Of a stretch of DNA of 13,659 nt, positions 12,965-13,659 are shown piece by piece. The stretch comes from AC-32 sp036265535 (GTDB lineage: Bacteria > Actinomycetota > Thermoleophilia > Gaiellales > Gaiellaceae), in NCBI GenBank assembly GCA_036265535.1, contig DATAOV010000096.1, positions 1-13,659 of the forward strand. Direction: 5' to 3'. A program made the position numbers and the translations under genes. How positions within the stretch are numbered: the first letter of the stretch is position 1; every line of letters begins with the position of its first letter. The notes under the pieces are model-generated. The model did no database searches and had not been told where the DNA came from. It saw only the letters and a program-made list of their open reading frames with translations.

Positions 12965-12990
12965 CTCGACTGGGCCAGTGTTCGGGAATG
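12965..12990. repeat. 26-nt direct repeat, right copy
   Basis: Partner of the copy at 11486-11511, with 24 of 26 positions identical; the differences are A for C at the fifth position and T for C in the middle. The following bases diverge. Here TTCGGG and CCCGAA just after it can form a small hairpin, which is not conserved at the left copy. Confidence 0.8.
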
Positions 12991-13235
12991 AAGCCCGAAA
13001 AGATCGGGCACCTAAGATCAGACAGCGGGTGACTTCGACGCCTGATGCGTCCGATTGCGACCCGCCGCAGGCGTGAGGTCGCCGCGAAACCGTCTGTCGG
13101 ATCGCTCACAACCGGCGTACCAGAAAGGCCTTGAGAGAAATCCGGGAGGCGGTGTCGGATCGGCGCAGAGGTGTTCGTTGAAGGGGTGAGCGGCCGCCCA
13201 CGAGGGGCGCCCCTAACCAAAGGAGATGATCCGAG
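12991..13235. other. intergenic stretch upstream of the DGPF gene
   Basis: No credible gene is seen in these 245 bp. They contain two copies of TGTCGGATCG (13095 and 13153), the second part of a candidate ECF promoter, and a GGGGCGCCCC palindrome at 13204-13213 just before the ribosome-binding site, possibly an operator. Confidence 0.5.
13153..13179 (+). promoter_or_regulatory. candidate ECF42-type promoter
   Basis: TGTCGG (13153-13158) and CGTT (13176-13179) are 17 nt apart. As I recall, ECF42 targets in Streptomyces have TGTCGA at -35 and CGTC/CGAC-like -10 boxes, so the match is close but not exact. It would start transcription about 50 nt before the DGPF gene, implying autoregulation of the pair. 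Confidence 0.4.
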
Positions 13236-13559
13236 ATGCAGTACCTGGTTTCCGTGTTCGACGACGGCACCGGCTTGGCCACCCCGACCGAGGAGGCCGA
13301 CATCAACGCGTTCAACGACAGGCTCCGGGCCGATGGCCACTGGGTCTTCGCCGGCGGCCTCGGGTCGCCCAGCACGGGCACCGTCATCGACAACCGGGGT
13401 GGGGAGGCGGTGTTCACCGACGGGCCCTTCCTGGAGTCGAAGGAGTACCTCGCCGGCTTCTGGATTATCGAAGCCGCTGACCTCGACGTGGCGCTCAAGC
13501 TCGCCGCCGAGGGGTCGAAGGCCTGCAATCGGAAGGTCGAGGTGCGGCCGTTCCTGTAG
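13236..13559 (+). CDS. DGPF/YCII-family protein
   Basis: A 107-aa cytosolic protein with the YCII-related (PF03795-type) fold: MQYLVSVFDDGTG opening, a helix EEADINAFNDRLRADGHW, then VFAGGL. The signature TDGPFLESKEYLAGFWIIEAADLDVALKLA carries the DGPF motif and the following helix, and the strand KVEVRPFL ends it. AGGAGA lies 9 nt upstream of the ATG. The family is dimeric and ferredoxin-like, with unknown or weakly defined enzymatic function, and DGPF proteins are commonly encoded beside ECF42 sigma factors. That is the case here: the last base of its TAG is the first base of the next gene's GTG. Confidence 0.92.
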   Translation: MQYLVSVFDDGTGLATPTEEADINAFNDRLRADGHWVFAGGLGSPSTGTVIDNRGGEAVFTDGPFLESKEYLAGFWIIEAADLDVALKLAAEGSKACNRKVEVRPFL

Positions 13560-13659
13560 TGAGCGCGAGCGACGTTCGGGAGGCGATCACCCGCGCTCAC
13601 CACGAGGAGTGGGCGCGGGTGGTCGCCGCCCTGACCAGGCGTTTCGGTGACCTCGACGT
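13559..13659 (+). CDS. ECF42-like RNA polymerase sigma factor, N-terminal part (cut by window end)
   Basis: Only the first 33 residues are in the window. The GTG at 13559 shares a base with the upstream stop. The sequence MSASDVREAITRAHHEEWARVVAALTRRFGDLD matches the start of sigma region 2 in the long ECF sigma factors (group ECF42, with a C-terminal TPR/DUF6596-type extension), whose members begin with a helix reading E-W-x-R-V-x-A-x-L followed by DLD. Tight linkage to a DGPF gene is the known ECF42 arrangement, and no anti-sigma factor is expected in this group. Regions 2-4 and the extension lie beyond the window, so group assignment rests on the N terminus and neighbourhood. Confidence 0.78.
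   Translation, partial: MSASDVREAITRAHHEEWARVVAALTRRFGDLD

Noticed and set aside
13106..13603. 165-aa minus-strand ORF over the DGPF gene
   Set aside because: It is antisense to a clear DGPF gene that has a good ribosome-binding site and family motif.
1..13659. CRISPR array, insertion sequence or prophage
   Set aside because: No regularly spaced repeats, transposase, integrase or phage structural gene could be found; the only longer repeats are the 26-nt pair and the 11-bp tandem.

Overview
The window is high-GC DNA from an actinobacterium. Gene content (PspA with PspAA, HtpX with PspAB, DUF2007, CHRD, a DGPF/YCII protein beside a sigma factor), frequent GTG/TTG starts and very GC-rich third positions all fit. 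The overall flavour suggests Thermoleophilia (Gaiellales/Solirubrobacterales), but that lineage call is inference. I see no CRISPR array, transposase, integrase gene or riboswitch.

Layout: 1-73 (-) is a complete tRNA-Ala(CGC). 326-1747 (+) is a CrtI/PYROXD2-like FAD oxidoreductase. It converges on a (-) operon at 3419-1815: metallo-beta-lactamase-fold hydrolase, a 95-aa thioredoxin-fold/GST-N protein and a caffeoyl-CoA-type O-methyltransferase. Divergent from that operon is pspA-pspAA (+, 3476-4488). A strong hairpin separates pspAA from a secreted CHRD protein (-, 5093-4548), and upstream of the CHRD gene lies htpX-pspAB (-, 6660-5164). So 3.4-6.7 kb is an envelope-stress locus in two convergent arms, with the secreted CHRD protein in the middle.

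Head-to-head with htpX, 15 bp away, starts a (+) run of a 505-aa polytopic membrane protein, a cytochrome c lipoprotein and serS. serS begins at a TTG that overlaps the cytochrome stop. Just after serS lies a tRNA-Ser-like sequence with a UGA anticodon loop but no T arm, then about 500 bp of scar-like DNA with short repeats, a coding-like remnant and a good terminator.

From about 9.9 kb on the window looks accessory. It holds a SnoaL-like protein (-) with a probable leaderless promoter, a small unrecognised ORF (-), a DUF2007-like protein (+), and an EHN-type epoxide hydrolase (+) in a self-contained promoter-gene-terminator unit bracketed by 26-nt direct repeats matching at 24 positions. The right edge has a DGPF/YCII protein followed, with a 1-nt overlap, by the cut-off start of an ECF42-like sigma factor. 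A candidate ECF-type promoter lies upstream of the pair.

The most interesting items are the split Psp locus with its interposed CHRD gene, the uncharacterised membrane protein beside htpX, the repeat-bounded epoxide hydrolase unit, the degenerate tRNA-Ser scar after serS, and the DGPF-sigma pair with a candidate autoregulated promoter.
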